Shown here piece by piece: positions 42,804-50,895 of a stretch of DNA of 64,000 nt. The notes below the pieces were generated by a model, which had not been told where the DNA came from, did no database searches, and saw only the letters and a list, made by a program, of their open reading frames with translations. Source of the stretch: Methanocorpusculum sp. (lineage in GTDB: Archaea; Halobacteriota; Methanomicrobia; Methanomicrobiales; Methanocorpusculaceae); the NCBI GenBank assembly GCA_017387505.1, contig JAFOFB010000015.1, forward strand, positions 1 to 64,000, in the 5' to 3' direction. Positions within the stretch are counted from its first letter, which is position 1. The number at the start of each line of letters is the position of its first letter. The translations under genes and the position numbers were made by a program.

Positions 42804-44369
42804 ATGGCAGCAAAGAAACCCTTTGTACTGGTTGTCCTCTGTGTTCTTGCAGCGGCAGTTGTGCTTTCTGCAGGATGCATCAGCACAGGAGATTCCGGTA
42901 CGGACTTAAGTAATACGCTTGTATATGCTGGGGAAGGGCAGACTACTATCAACCCGATTTTAAACGGGTATCAGGATTTGACTGATTTAGTGTTCACAGG
43001 TTTAATGAAATTCGATGCAAAAGCAAACCCGGTTTGTGATCTTGCAGAGAGTTATACCTATGACCCTGCCTCGAAAACCTACACCTTTAACCTCAGAAAA
43101 GATGTAACATGGCATGATGGTGAGAAGTTCACTGCCGAGGATGTTGTTTTCACCTACAATGTTCTCATTCATGATGATACTATTTCTTCTGAGATTACCA
43201 GCAACTACGAAGACATTGAAAGTGTAACTGCACTGAATGACTATACGGTTGTTTTCAAGATGAAGCAGCCGAATGCAGCCATGCTCTCGTACTTTACCCG
43301 TGGAATTGCCCCAGAACACCTCCTTAAGGGACAGGATATTAACACGGCTTCTTTCAACCAGAATCCTGTTGGAACTGGAAAATACAAGTTCGTTGAGTGG
43401 GACAAGGCAAATTCTATGGTTATCCTTGAGAGAAACACTGACTTCTATGGAAAGGTTCCAAACATTGAACGCATTGTCTACAAACACATTCAGAGTGTAA
43501 ATGCCAGATCTGTTGCTCTTTCCACCGGAGAAGCTGATCTTGCATGGGTTAATGCAAACTATGCTGAGACTTTCCGCGGAAACAGCAACTACAAGAACAT
43601 TGACTTCAAATCTGCAGATTATCGTGCAGTGTCTATGAACTTTGGTTCTGATTTCTGGAAGAAGAATGCAGACTCGGTTGCAGTTCTTTCCTATGCTGTA
43701 GATAAGCAGAGGGTTGTAGACAGCGTATTCTTTGAATATGGTTTCGCCGCATACAGTCCGATTCAGTTAAGCGAGTATGGAGGCAACAAGGCAGCAGACA
43801 AGTACTCGTATAACGTCGAGAAGTTCCACAAAGAGATGGAGAAACTCGGATGGAAGAAGGGAAGCGATGGAATCTATGAGAGAAACGGACAGGACTTCCA
43901 TTTCATCTGTCACGTCAATGCTGATGAAGAAGAGCGTGTTGATGTAGCACAGATTGTGTCTGATATGCTTGAGAAGCAGGGAGTTATCATGGAACTGCGT
44001 GTTGAGGCAAACTGGGATATCGCAAAGTATGATGCATTCCTTGCAGGATATGCAGCAGAGTTTGATCCGGATATGATGTATGCGAACTTTGTAACCGGTG
44101 CAAGCGGTAACAGTATGCAGTATTCCAATGCAGATGTTGATAAGCTCTTAGCGGATGGACGTCATGAAGAAAACACTGAGAAGAGAAAGGCAATTTACCA
44201 TGAGTTTGAAGAAGTCTATGCTGATGCACCAGGTCTCTTTATCATCTGTTACATTGATGCAAACTATGTCAGTATTCCGGGTTTGAACGGACTTGATACT
44301 GACCGTGTTCTCGGACACCATGCGGCTGGTGTTATGTGGAACGTTGAAGAGTGGACTCTCTCCAAGTAA
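42804..44369 (+). CDS. ABC transporter substrate-binding lipoprotein, second copy
   Basis: 521 residues, strongly similar to the 35998 protein throughout (same lipobox AAVVLSAGCI, LVYAGEGQTTINPILNGY, NPVGTGKYKFVEWDKA, and a near-identical ending VLGHHAAGVMWNVEEWTLSK). The two copies flank the single set of transporter genes. Differences concentrate in ligand-lobe stretches, so the two may present different substrates to the same permease (inference). It has its own promoter region with TATTACTTAT repeats. Confidence 0.92.
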   Translation: MAAKKPFVLVVLCVLAAAVVLSAGCISTGDSGTDLSNTLVYAGEGQTTINPILNGYQDLTDLVFTGLMKFDAKANPVCDLAESYTYDPASKTYTFNLRKDVTWHDGEKFTAEDVVFTYNVLIHDDTISSEITSNYEDIESVTALNDYTVVFKMKQPNAAMLSYFTRGIAPEHLLKGQDINTASFNQNPVGTGKYKFVEWDKANSMVILERNTDFYGKVPNIERIVYKHIQSVNARSVALSTGEADLAWVNANYAETFRGNSNYKNIDFKSADYRAVSMNFGSDFWKKNADSVAVLSYAVDKQRVVDSVFFEYGFAAYSPIQLSEYGGNKAADKYSYNVEKFHKEMEKLGWKKGSDGIYERNGQDFHFICHVNADEEERVDVAQIVSDMLEKQGVIMELRVEANWDIAKYDAFLAGYAAEFDPDMMYANFVTGASGNSMQYSNADVDKLLADGRHEENTEKRKAIYHEFEEVYADAPGLFIICYIDANYVSIPGLNGLDTDRVLGHHAAGVMWNVEEWTLSK

Positions 44370-44375
44370 TCTCAT

Positions 44376-44404
44376 ATTGGTAAAATACACCAATTCTTTT
44401 TTTT
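44376..44404 (+). terminator. Hairpin plus T8 terminator
   Basis: ATTGGT (44376-44381) pairs with ACCAAT (44389-44394), followed by TC and eight T residues. Confidence 0.65.
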
Positions 44405-44418
44405 AGTTCTAATGCCTC

Positions 44419-44550
44419 TTAGTCTTGCAGGACAGATTCTTTTTCCTTATTTGCGGATGCAACGTATACTCCAAGAGCCATGACTGCCGGAGCTGCAATA
44501 AACATGTATGAAAAATAGATTGTTGGAATTGCAGTTATACGAAATGATAT
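44419..44550 (-). pseudogene. C-terminal remnant of a membrane protein
   Basis: A 43-codon frame reads ITAIPTIYFSYMFIAAPAVM then ALGVYVASANKEKESVLQD before TAA. It looks like the last helix and tail of a transporter, perhaps TDT/TehA-like. In-frame stops cut it off upstream and it has no credible start. Probably a decayed gene end. Confidence 0.35.
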
Positions 44551-44644
44551 TTAGTAAAATTTTATGAGTATACGTGCACAAATTCGCTGAAAATTCAACC
44601 AATCATTCCTGTAAATCCAGAAAAAGAAAGTAATGTTTGGTAAA

Positions 44645-45328
44645 TCAGTTTGAAAGATGCCGGTTAAGCGCTTCAAGTGTTCCTTTAAGAGAGCCGTCTC
44701 CGACAACATCCGGCACAACACCTGCATCCCGCATTACATCAGCTGTAATCTCTCCAACCGCAATCCGAATCAGACCGCTTATATCAGGAAGCAATGCCTC
44801 TTTAAACGACATGGCACTTGTGAAAAGAATGGCATCTGCATCTTTTATATCGAGAATTTTACCGGTCGGTTTTAGAGAATAGCATCTAAACTCATAAGGA
44901 ATACCGCCTGCATCGGATATTCCTTTTATGAGTTTTTCATTTTTCACTGCGGCACGCGGGATTCCTATCTTCTTTTCTGCAATCCAGTCCTTTAGATACG
45001 GCACAAACGCTCTTGAATAATACTCTGGAAGAATCTCTGGATGGTGTCCGAATCGTTCTAAAATCTCTGCTGTTTTTGGCCCGATTGCAATAATCCGGCA
45101 CGGAATGTCATTTTTCATATCCTGCGCAATCTTTTCTGCCGGATAGGCACTTGTGAAAAACACTGCATCGAACATTCCTTCATGGAATGCAGAGAAAAAC
45201 CTCTCAACTTCTTCTAAATCCAAAACAGCCTCGAGCGGGGACACAATATGTGCCTCGTGCCCGAATGCTTCACATATCTCTCTGTCCTGTAATCCCTTCT
45301 CAGCAAGACGGGTGATTGCGATTTTCAT
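44645..45328 (-). CDS. hemD: Uroporphyrinogen-III synthase, first copy
   Basis: 227 residues. Closes hydroxymethylbilane to uroporphyrinogen III. MKIAITRLAEKG at the N-terminus, FDAVFFTSAYPAEKIAQ, IAIGPKTAEIL and FTSAMSFKEAL are the two-lobed HemD pattern. A clear paralogue lies at 50185-50895 with the same N- and C-terminal sequences (GDGSLKGTLEALNRHL). It is transcribed with the TPR and HEAT genes and abuts the TPR gene end. The presence of two hemD genes is unusual. Confidence 0.9.
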   Translation of the reverse strand: MKIAITRLAEKGLQDREICEAFGHEAHIVSPLEAVLDLEEVERFFSAFHEGMFDAVFFTSAYPAEKIAQDMKNDIPCRIIAIGPKTAEILERFGHHPEILPEYYSRAFVPYLKDWIAEKKIGIPRAAVKNEKLIKGISDAGGIPYEFRCYSLKPTGKILDIKDADAILFTSAMSFKEALLPDISGLIRIAVGEITADVMRDAGVVPDVVGDGSLKGTLEALNRHLSN

Positions 45329-45804
45329 CAGAAACCGCTCCGCTCAAGCTCACTGCTGATTCTGGCAAGCAGTCCTTTGTCCCCGTCCTTTACTGCCAAA
45401 TCCTCAGCATCGCTCAAATCAATAATTGCTGATTCGACATCTCCTGATTCAATAAAAATGACTCCTCTGCCAAGAAATGCCAGTGCCTTCCAGTATCCAT
45501 CTGCTTCACATTCAATGATTCTTGAAAAATCAGCCTCTGCTTTTTCCATCTCTCCAATTTCGAGGTACAACTCGCCGCGTGCATATCTTATTGGATAAGA
45601 TTCGGGTGCTGATTCAAGAGCTGATGTCAAATCACTTTCCGCCTCGTCACTCTTTCCAAGTTCACGCAGAACCGATGCACGATAATACCGGTAATTTGGA
45701 TTCTCAGGATTTTCCTGAATTGCTTTGGAAAAACACAACTCTGCCTCTGTGAGATTGCGATGTTGCAGAGCAGAGAGTCCTGCTGCAAACATCTCTTTAC
45801 TCAT
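45328..45804 (-). CDS. TPR repeat protein
   Basis: 158 residues made of about four tetratricopeptide repeats (AGLSALQHRNLTEAELCFSKAIQENPENPNYRYYRASVLRELGKSDEAESDLTSAL and so on, with the usual Ala/Gly/Pro spacing). A protein-interaction scaffold with no enzymatic motif. It overlaps the HEAT gene by ATGA and runs directly into hemD, so all three are co-transcribed. It may assist assembly of tetrapyrrole enzymes (inference). Confidence 0.82.
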   Translation of the reverse strand: MSKEMFAAGLSALQHRNLTEAELCFSKAIQENPENPNYRYYRASVLRELGKSDEAESDLTSALESAPESYPIRYARGELYLEIGEMEKAEADFSRIIECEADGYWKALAFLGRGVIFIESGDVESAIIDLSDAEDLAVKDGDKGLLARISSELERSGF

Positions 45805-46169
45805 CGCATCCAGCCTTCAAGAGTACGTGATGCAGCACGTACGACATATGGATTTTCATCACTCAGCAGTGCTCGTACTTCATCTGTATAGAAAGAGTCA
45901 CCAATCATTCCAAGACTTTTTGCAGCCATGTATCGGACATGGTCTTTTTTATCAGAAAGGAGCGGTACAAGATTTCTGGCATATGATTTGCATCCTGCAC
46001 ATCCGATTACTTCTGCTGCACGATATCGAAGAACCCAGTTCTCGGCTGATAACAGGGGCAGTACTGCTTTAACGCCTTCTTCACCCATTTTGCTGAGCTT
46101 CTTTGACCCATCATCACGGACGCTTTTATCCAGCGAAAATAACTGCATACAACATTCTCCACTATTCAT
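45801..46169 (-). CDS. HEAT-repeat protein
   Basis: 122 residues with HEAT/PBS-lyase-like repeats (VKAVLPLLSAENWVLRYRAAEVIGCAGC, LVPLLSDKKDHVRYMAAKSLGMIG, VRALLSDENPYVVRAASRTLEGWM). It is the first gene of the HEAT-TPR-hemD unit, divergent from cfbA, sharing a 127-base promoter region that contains the palindrome at 46225. It resembles the small HEAT proteins that sit beside cofactor-synthesis genes; the role is unknown. Confidence 0.82.
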   Translation of the reverse strand: MNSGECCMQLFSLDKSVRDDGSKKLSKMGEEGVKAVLPLLSAENWVLRYRAAEVIGCAGCKSYARNLVPLLSDKKDHVRYMAAKSLGMIGDSFYTDEVRALLSDENPYVVRAASRTLEGWMR

Positions 46170-46224
46170 GATAATTATTACGTTTTTTCAACTATTTCAT
46201 ATTTGTGTATTTTTACTACTGTTT

Positions 46225-46241
46225 GTAATACTAGTTATTAC
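46225..46241. promoter_or_regulatory. GTAATA-N5-TATTAC palindrome between hemD unit and cfb operon
   Basis: An exact inverted repeat, GTAATA (46225-46230) and TATTAC (46236-46241), about 55 bases before cfbA and 55 before the HEAT gene. A candidate operator shared by both divergent units. Related TATTAC words occur before both binding-protein genes. Confidence 0.45.
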
Positions 46242-46296
46242 GAACGAGTTAATCTTTTCTTACATTTTTATATGTTTGAAGATAGAATAATTATCT

Positions 46297-46707
46297 ATGT
46301 CTTTAACGGGCCTTCTTCTTGTCGGGCATGGGAGCAGACTTGAATATAATAAACAGCTCATAACTACAACAGCGGAGCTGATGAAGCAGGAACGTCCGGA
46401 TTATCTGATAAAATCATGTTTCCTTGAATACAGCAGTCCGACTGTTCCTGAAGGTCTTGACAGCATGCGCAGTGAATCCATATCGCGCCTTGTTGTAGTC
46501 CCGCTTTTTCTTGCGAAAGGAATCCATGTTCTTCGGGATATTCCGCGCCTTCTTGGACTTGATACCGGAAAAAAACAGGGAAGCTTCGCATTATTGGACG
46601 GCACTGAAATCCCGCTCGTTTATGCCGAACCGATTGGAATTGATCCTCTTCTGGCATCTCTTATGCTGAAAAATGCTGCTGCTGCAGAAGAACTTATGGA
46701 GGAGTAA
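46297..46707 (+). CDS. cfbA: Sirohydrochlorin nickel/cobalt chelatase CfbA
   Basis: 136 residues, the small homodimeric CbiX-S/CfbA type. It inserts Ni (first step of F430) or Co into sirohydrochlorin. The metal His is in VGHGSR near the N-terminus, and the second His is in LAKGIHVLRDIPRLLG. It heads the cfbA-cfbE-cfbD-cfbB operon, so the nickel role is favoured. A second copy at 58982-59389 is adjacent to sirC. It overlaps cfbE by one base (TAATG). Confidence 0.92.
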   Translation: MSLTGLLLVGHGSRLEYNKQLITTTAELMKQERPDYLIKSCFLEYSSPTVPEGLDSMRSESISRLVVVPLFLAKGIHVLRDIPRLLGLDTGKKQGSFALLDGTEIPLVYAEPIGIDPLLASLMLKNAAAAEELMEE

Positions 46708-47804
46708 TGAGGGTTCTGGTTCTTGATACGATTCATGGCGGCGCCACTCTTGCAGAGGCTCTTGTCCGTTATGGTGATGAAGTTGTTGCTGTCGATGTGT
46801 ATCGCGGCGGAGTTCCCACCGTATCTGAGGTTGAGGATGATAATTATGATGTAATTACCGCTCCGGTTCATCTGGATGCAGATTTTCCTCTTCTGCATAC
46901 AAAAGTACCGGTAATTACTCACCATGAAATGACCGCCCGCCTTGCAGAAGATTATCAGGTAAAACTTATCGAAATCACCGGGGCTCGCGGAAAAACAACA
47001 ACCGCATTTGCTGTAGCCTCCATACTTTCAGGACGCGGAATCCTGCATACAAGTGCCGGAACTTTCCTATACCCTGAAAAAGAGCTTCTGTTTAGAAAAA
47101 GTATCACTCCGGCCTCACTTCTTTTCGCGCTTGATGCCGCATCTAAGATGGGGGCAGAGTGGGTTGTTGCAGAAGAGTCGATTGGAGTCTCCGGTGCAGG
47201 CTGTCTTGGGATTTTGACTTCTGAAAATACGTATCGTATTGCTTCCGGGAAAAAAGATGCCTTATCTGAAAAGATGACATGTCTTAACCGGTGCAGACAT
47301 ACTCTCCTTCCAGAAGATGTCAGAAAACTTGTGTCGGTTCATGATAACTGCATTGTCTCTCCTGCCGGCTCTTTTGAAAACCCGCTTATCGAAATTCCGG
47401 TTTATCGTGCGGCATTACAGACTGCTGCTGCTGCCGCCTCGATTCTTGGTGTGTCTGTAAAACCTCTTGAACAGTTTTCTGCAGTTCCGGGAAGAATGCA
47501 GCTTTTAGAAGAGGGCGGTGTTTTTGTTCTGGATAATTCAAACAGCGGAACTACTGTGGAAAACACCCTTGAGGCTGCTGCTTATTTACAGCAGGTTGCA
47601 GGAAAACCTGTTATACTGGTTGTAGGAGAAGGAGCACATGCTGTATGTGAAGGTCTTACCGGAAGAGATAGTATTCCGGAAAAGGATTTTGCCGCAGTCA
47701 TTCCAGCCGAGGGAAGAGTATTTGATGAGTTGAAAAATGAGGCAGTCTCTCTCGCAAAAGAAAGGGACGCGTCTGTTCTTCTTGCTGTAAAAACATGGAG
47801 GTAA
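46707..47804 (+). CDS. cfbE: Coenzyme F430 synthase CfbE (Mur ligase-like)
   Basis: 365 residues. Uses ATP to close ring F in the last step to F430. The Mur-ligase P-loop is ITGARGKTTTAFAVASIL, and LDNSNSGTTVENTLEAA and VVGEGAHAVCEG lie in the C-terminal half. It lies in its expected place between cfbA and cfbD, 6 bases before cfbD. Diagnostic for methanogens and relatives. Confidence 0.93.
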   Translation: MRVLVLDTIHGGATLAEALVRYGDEVVAVDVYRGGVPTVSEVEDDNYDVITAPVHLDADFPLLHTKVPVITHHEMTARLAEDYQVKLIEITGARGKTTTAFAVASILSGRGILHTSAGTFLYPEKELLFRKSITPASLLFALDAASKMGAEWVVAEESIGVSGAGCLGILTSENTYRIASGKKDALSEKMTCLNRCRHTLLPEDVRKLVSVHDNCIVSPAGSFENPLIEIPVYRAALQTAAAAASILGVSVKPLEQFSAVPGRMQLLEEGGVFVLDNSNSGTTVENTLEAAAYLQQVAGKPVILVVGEGAHAVCEGLTGRDSIPEKDFAAVIPAEGRVFDELKNEAVSLAKERDASVLLAVKTWR

Positions 47805-47810
47805 AAAATT

Positions 47811-48875
47811 ATGCAGTATGTTCACCCGAGACCAAGTTCAATTGTTGCTTCACTATACACTCTTCGCGACCTTCAGGTAGACCTTGCAATTCTTCACGGT
47901 CCTTCCGGATGTTCCTTTAAGCATGCCCGTCTTTTAGAGGAGGATGGAATCCGGGTTCTTACAACATCACTTGGTGACGAGGAGTTTATTTTTGGAGGTC
48001 AGGATGCTTTGGAGGATGTTCTTCGTTATGCTGAAGAGACGTTTCATCCAAACCGGATTGCAGTTGTCGGAACCTGTGTGTCAATGATTATTGGTGAAGA
48101 TTTGGAAGGCGGAATTCTTTCGTCCGGAATCACCACTCCGGCTATTGCCGTATCCATTCATGCAGGATTTAGAGAAAACATCGACGGAGTAATCGCCGCT
48201 CTTGAACCTGCTATGCGTGCCGGCTGGATTTCAAAGGAGGAGTATCTGCGCCAGAGGGAAGTTCTTACCGCGGCAAATGAAACAGAACATCTTCGCGGAG
48301 CTGCTTCAAAGAAATACATCAGCCCCTCCCGCGGTGATTTGAAGCACATTGCATCAGCAGAACTTCTGTCTCTTCTGCGTTCAGGAAAGAAGGGAATGCT
48401 CATTCTCAATGCCAAAAAAGAAACAGCGTATATGTTTGCCGACCATCTCTGTGCAGTACACGAAGCAGTACCTGATGCGAATGTTGTCTATCTGGCAAAT
48501 CTTGAACAGCGCGGGCTTCCAAAAGTCAGGGCGGATGCTTTGGCAATTCTTTCCGACCTTGAGTCATGCGGTATATCTCCAAGACTCATTGGAGCACTTG
48601 ATGAGTATGGTGGAAACGGAGAGAGGATTGCTGATGAGATTGCAAAAGAAAAACCTGATTTCGTGGTATTAACCGGAGTCCCGCATGCTGTGTCACCGGA
48701 GGCTCTCGAAGGGATTACGGTATTTTCTGTTACCAACGGTCCGCGTCAGGTTCAGCCCATGAAAGAGCAGGGGCATGATTTTGTGATGGTGGAAGTTGAC
48801 CTGCATCCAAAAACCCTTGGAGTGTCTCATATTGTGGAAAGTGAGTTCGGAGCGGTTATCCGGAGCATGAAATGA
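47811..48875 (+). CDS. cfbD: Ni-sirohydrochlorin a,c-diamide reductive cyclase subunit CfbD
   Basis: 354 residues, a NifD-like protein. With the NifH-like CfbC it performs the six-electron reduction and ring closure in F430 synthesis. YVHPRPSSIVASLYTLRDLQVDLAILHGPSGCSFKHARLL is typical, with Cys34 as a probable Fe-S ligand. A second conserved Cys is in VVGTCVSMIIGEDL. CfbC is not in this window, so it must be encoded elsewhere. It overlaps cfbB by ATGA. Confidence 0.94.
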   Translation: MQYVHPRPSSIVASLYTLRDLQVDLAILHGPSGCSFKHARLLEEDGIRVLTTSLGDEEFIFGGQDALEDVLRYAEETFHPNRIAVVGTCVSMIIGEDLEGGILSSGITTPAIAVSIHAGFRENIDGVIAALEPAMRAGWISKEEYLRQREVLTAANETEHLRGAASKKYISPSRGDLKHIASAELLSLLRSGKKGMLILNAKKETAYMFADHLCAVHEAVPDANVVYLANLEQRGLPKVRADALAILSDLESCGISPRLIGALDEYGGNGERIADEIAKEKPDFVVLTGVPHAVSPEALEGITVFSVTNGPRQVQPMKEQGHDFVMVEVDLHPKTLGVSHIVESEFGAVIRSMK

Positions 48876-50218
48876 AATCATTTCTGGTATCAGGTGACCG
48901 TTCCGGAGCCGGAAAAACAACTATTACTCTGGCTCTGTGTTCTATCCTTGCAAAGGAAGGTACAGTTCAGGCTTATAAGACAGCTATGGACTACATTGAC
49001 ACCTCTTATCTATCAGGTGTTACAAAAAGGCCTGCCTATAATCTCGATTCATTTGTACAAAGTGATGAGGAGATGGAAGGACTGTTCGCATACGGTGCAT
49101 CTGATGCCGATTTCGGTGTCGTTGAAGGGGTTCGCGGTCTCTATGAGGGTCGTGATGCCTTCTCCGATGCCGGAAGTACAGCATCCATTGCAAAGCGGTT
49201 TAATCTTCCTGTAATTCTGGTACTGAATGCAAGAAGCATTACCCGTTCTGCAGCGGCGGTTGTTCTTGGTTTTCAGAAGTTTGACCCGGAGGTATCAATC
49301 GCCGGTGTTATTCTAAATAATGTCGGCTCGAAACGCCATGTAGAAAAAGCCTCTTCCGCTATTGAACATTACTGCGGTATTCCTGTTTTCGGGGCAGTTC
49401 CACGTGATTCTGCAATGGAGCTTTGCGGACGCCATCTCGGTCTTGTGCCGTTCTATGAAAAAAGTGCCGGTGATTCGGGTTTTTCAGGGAAAATTGATGA
49501 GATTGCAGGTATCGTTTCTGAATGTATTGATATCGATGCAGTAAAAGCAGCTGCCCGTGAGGTAGCACCAAAGCAAAATTCAGTTTCTGAAAGACTTTCA
49601 TCCCGCCCGAAACCATCCGGAAAAGTGGCTGTTGCATATGACGAGGCATTTAATTTCTACTATGGTGAGACAGATGCAGTTATTTCATCTCTTGGATATG
49701 CGGTGGAGTATTTCAGTCCTATTCATGATTCTCTGCCAGATGCTGACGGTTATCTTTTCGGCGGCGGATATCCTGAGATTTTTGCATCTAAACTTTCTGA
49801 GAATGCATCAATTATGGAAGATATCGCATGTGCTGCAAAATACGGTTCTGCTATCTATGCAGAGTGCGGGGGTCTGATGTATCTTACCCGCTCGCTTTCA
49901 GTGTCAGGAAACAGGTATCCTATGTGCGGAGTAATTCCGGGTGAGTGTATTATGCCTGCTGTAAAACGTCTTGGATATGTTACAGGAGAGGCTTATCTGA
50001 ATGGAAAGACACTTCCTTTTGCAGGACATGAGTTCCACTACAGCGGTGTCTGTATGGATGATAATGCAGATTATGCATTCAGATTATCCAGAGGCGAGGG
50101 AATTTGCGGCGGAAAGGATGGTGCGGTATTCAAGAATACCATTGCCGGCTACACTCATCTGATGCCGGTTTCATCACAGGACATTTATCGGGAAATTTTT
50201 GCAGGTGACGGGCTGTGA
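48872..50218 (+). CDS. cfbB: Ni-sirohydrochlorin a,c-diamide synthase CfbB
   Basis: 448 residues. The N-terminal ATP-binding domain (MKSFLVSGDRSGAGKTTITLALCSIL) and the C-terminal glutamine amidotransferase domain (GGGYPEIFASKL, AECGGLMYL with the nucleophile Cys) are those of the CbiA/CfbB family. The N-terminus differs from canonical CbiA, and its place in the cfb operon assigns it to nickel. The true CbiA-like paralogue lies on the other strand at 50892-52214. Its 3' end overlaps the second hemD by 34 bases. Confidence 0.92.
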   Translation: MKSFLVSGDRSGAGKTTITLALCSILAKEGTVQAYKTAMDYIDTSYLSGVTKRPAYNLDSFVQSDEEMEGLFAYGASDADFGVVEGVRGLYEGRDAFSDAGSTASIAKRFNLPVILVLNARSITRSAAAVVLGFQKFDPEVSIAGVILNNVGSKRHVEKASSAIEHYCGIPVFGAVPRDSAMELCGRHLGLVPFYEKSAGDSGFSGKIDEIAGIVSECIDIDAVKAAAREVAPKQNSVSERLSSRPKPSGKVAVAYDEAFNFYYGETDAVISSLGYAVEYFSPIHDSLPDADGYLFGGGYPEIFASKLSENASIMEDIACAAKYGSAIYAECGGLMYLTRSLSVSGNRYPMCGVIPGECIMPAVKRLGYVTGEAYLNGKTLPFAGHEFHYSGVCMDDNADYAFRLSRGEGICGGKDGAVFKNTIAGYTHLMPVSSQDIYREIFAGDGL

Positions 50219-50895
50219 TGTGTTAGATGTCGATTAAGCGCCGCAAGAGTTCCGGCAAGCGAACCGTCTCCGACAACATCCGGATTCACACCTTTGTATC
50301 GCATGGCTTCTGCGGTCATGTTTCCTACGGCAATCAGCAGTTTTCCCTCACGTCCTAAAAGCACTGCGTCGGTAAATGACCGTGCGCTCGTAAACAGCAC
50401 TGCATCCGCATCGCTGACGTCCCAGACATCTCCTCCTGCCTGCAGGGCATAACAGCGGAACTCGAAAGGAACTGCGCCTGCCGCTGTTATTTCGTCGATG
50501 AGTGCTTTATTCTCCACTGCTGCCCGCGGGATGCCGATGCGTTTTCCTGCAATCCAGTCCTGCAGGTACGGCACAAACGCTTTCGAGGTAAACTGCGGCA
50601 GAACCTCTGCTTCATGACCGTATCGGCCGAGAATCTCTGCGGTTTTTGGCCCTACTGCGATAATTCTGCAGATGCCTTTTTGCATCTTCGGCGCGGCTTT
50701 TTCTGCCGGATAGGCGCTGGTGAAAAATACCGCATCGAAGAGTCCGCTGTTGTAGGAGGAAAGGAATGCCGCAATTTCTTTGACGTCCAAAACTGCGGCA
50801 AGCGGGGAGATGATGCAGGATTCATGCCCGAAGGATGCGCAAATCTCTGCATCCTGCAATCCTTTCTCTGCCAGACGGGTTATTGCGATTTTCAT
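50185..50895 (-). CDS. hemD: Uroporphyrinogen-III synthase, second copy
   Basis: 236 residues. Nearly the same N-terminus (MKIAITRLAEKGLQDAEIC) and ending (GDGSLAGTLAALNRHL) as the copy at 44645, with clear divergence between. Here it follows the CbiA gene with an ATGA overlap, so this copy is tied to the cobalt branch, while the other sits beside the F430 operon. Both look functional; neither has stops or gaps. The last 34 bases overlap cfbB tail to tail. Confidence 0.9.
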   Translation of the reverse strand: MKIAITRLAEKGLQDAEICASFGHESCIISPLAAVLDVKEIAAFLSSYNSGLFDAVFFTSAYPAEKAAPKMQKGICRIIAVGPKTAEILGRYGHEAEVLPQFTSKAFVPYLQDWIAGKRIGIPRAAVENKALIDEITAAGAVPFEFRCYALQAGGDVWDVSDADAVLFTSARSFTDAVLLGREGKLLIAVGNMTAEAMRYKGVNPDVVGDGSLAGTLAALNRHLTHHSPSPAKISR

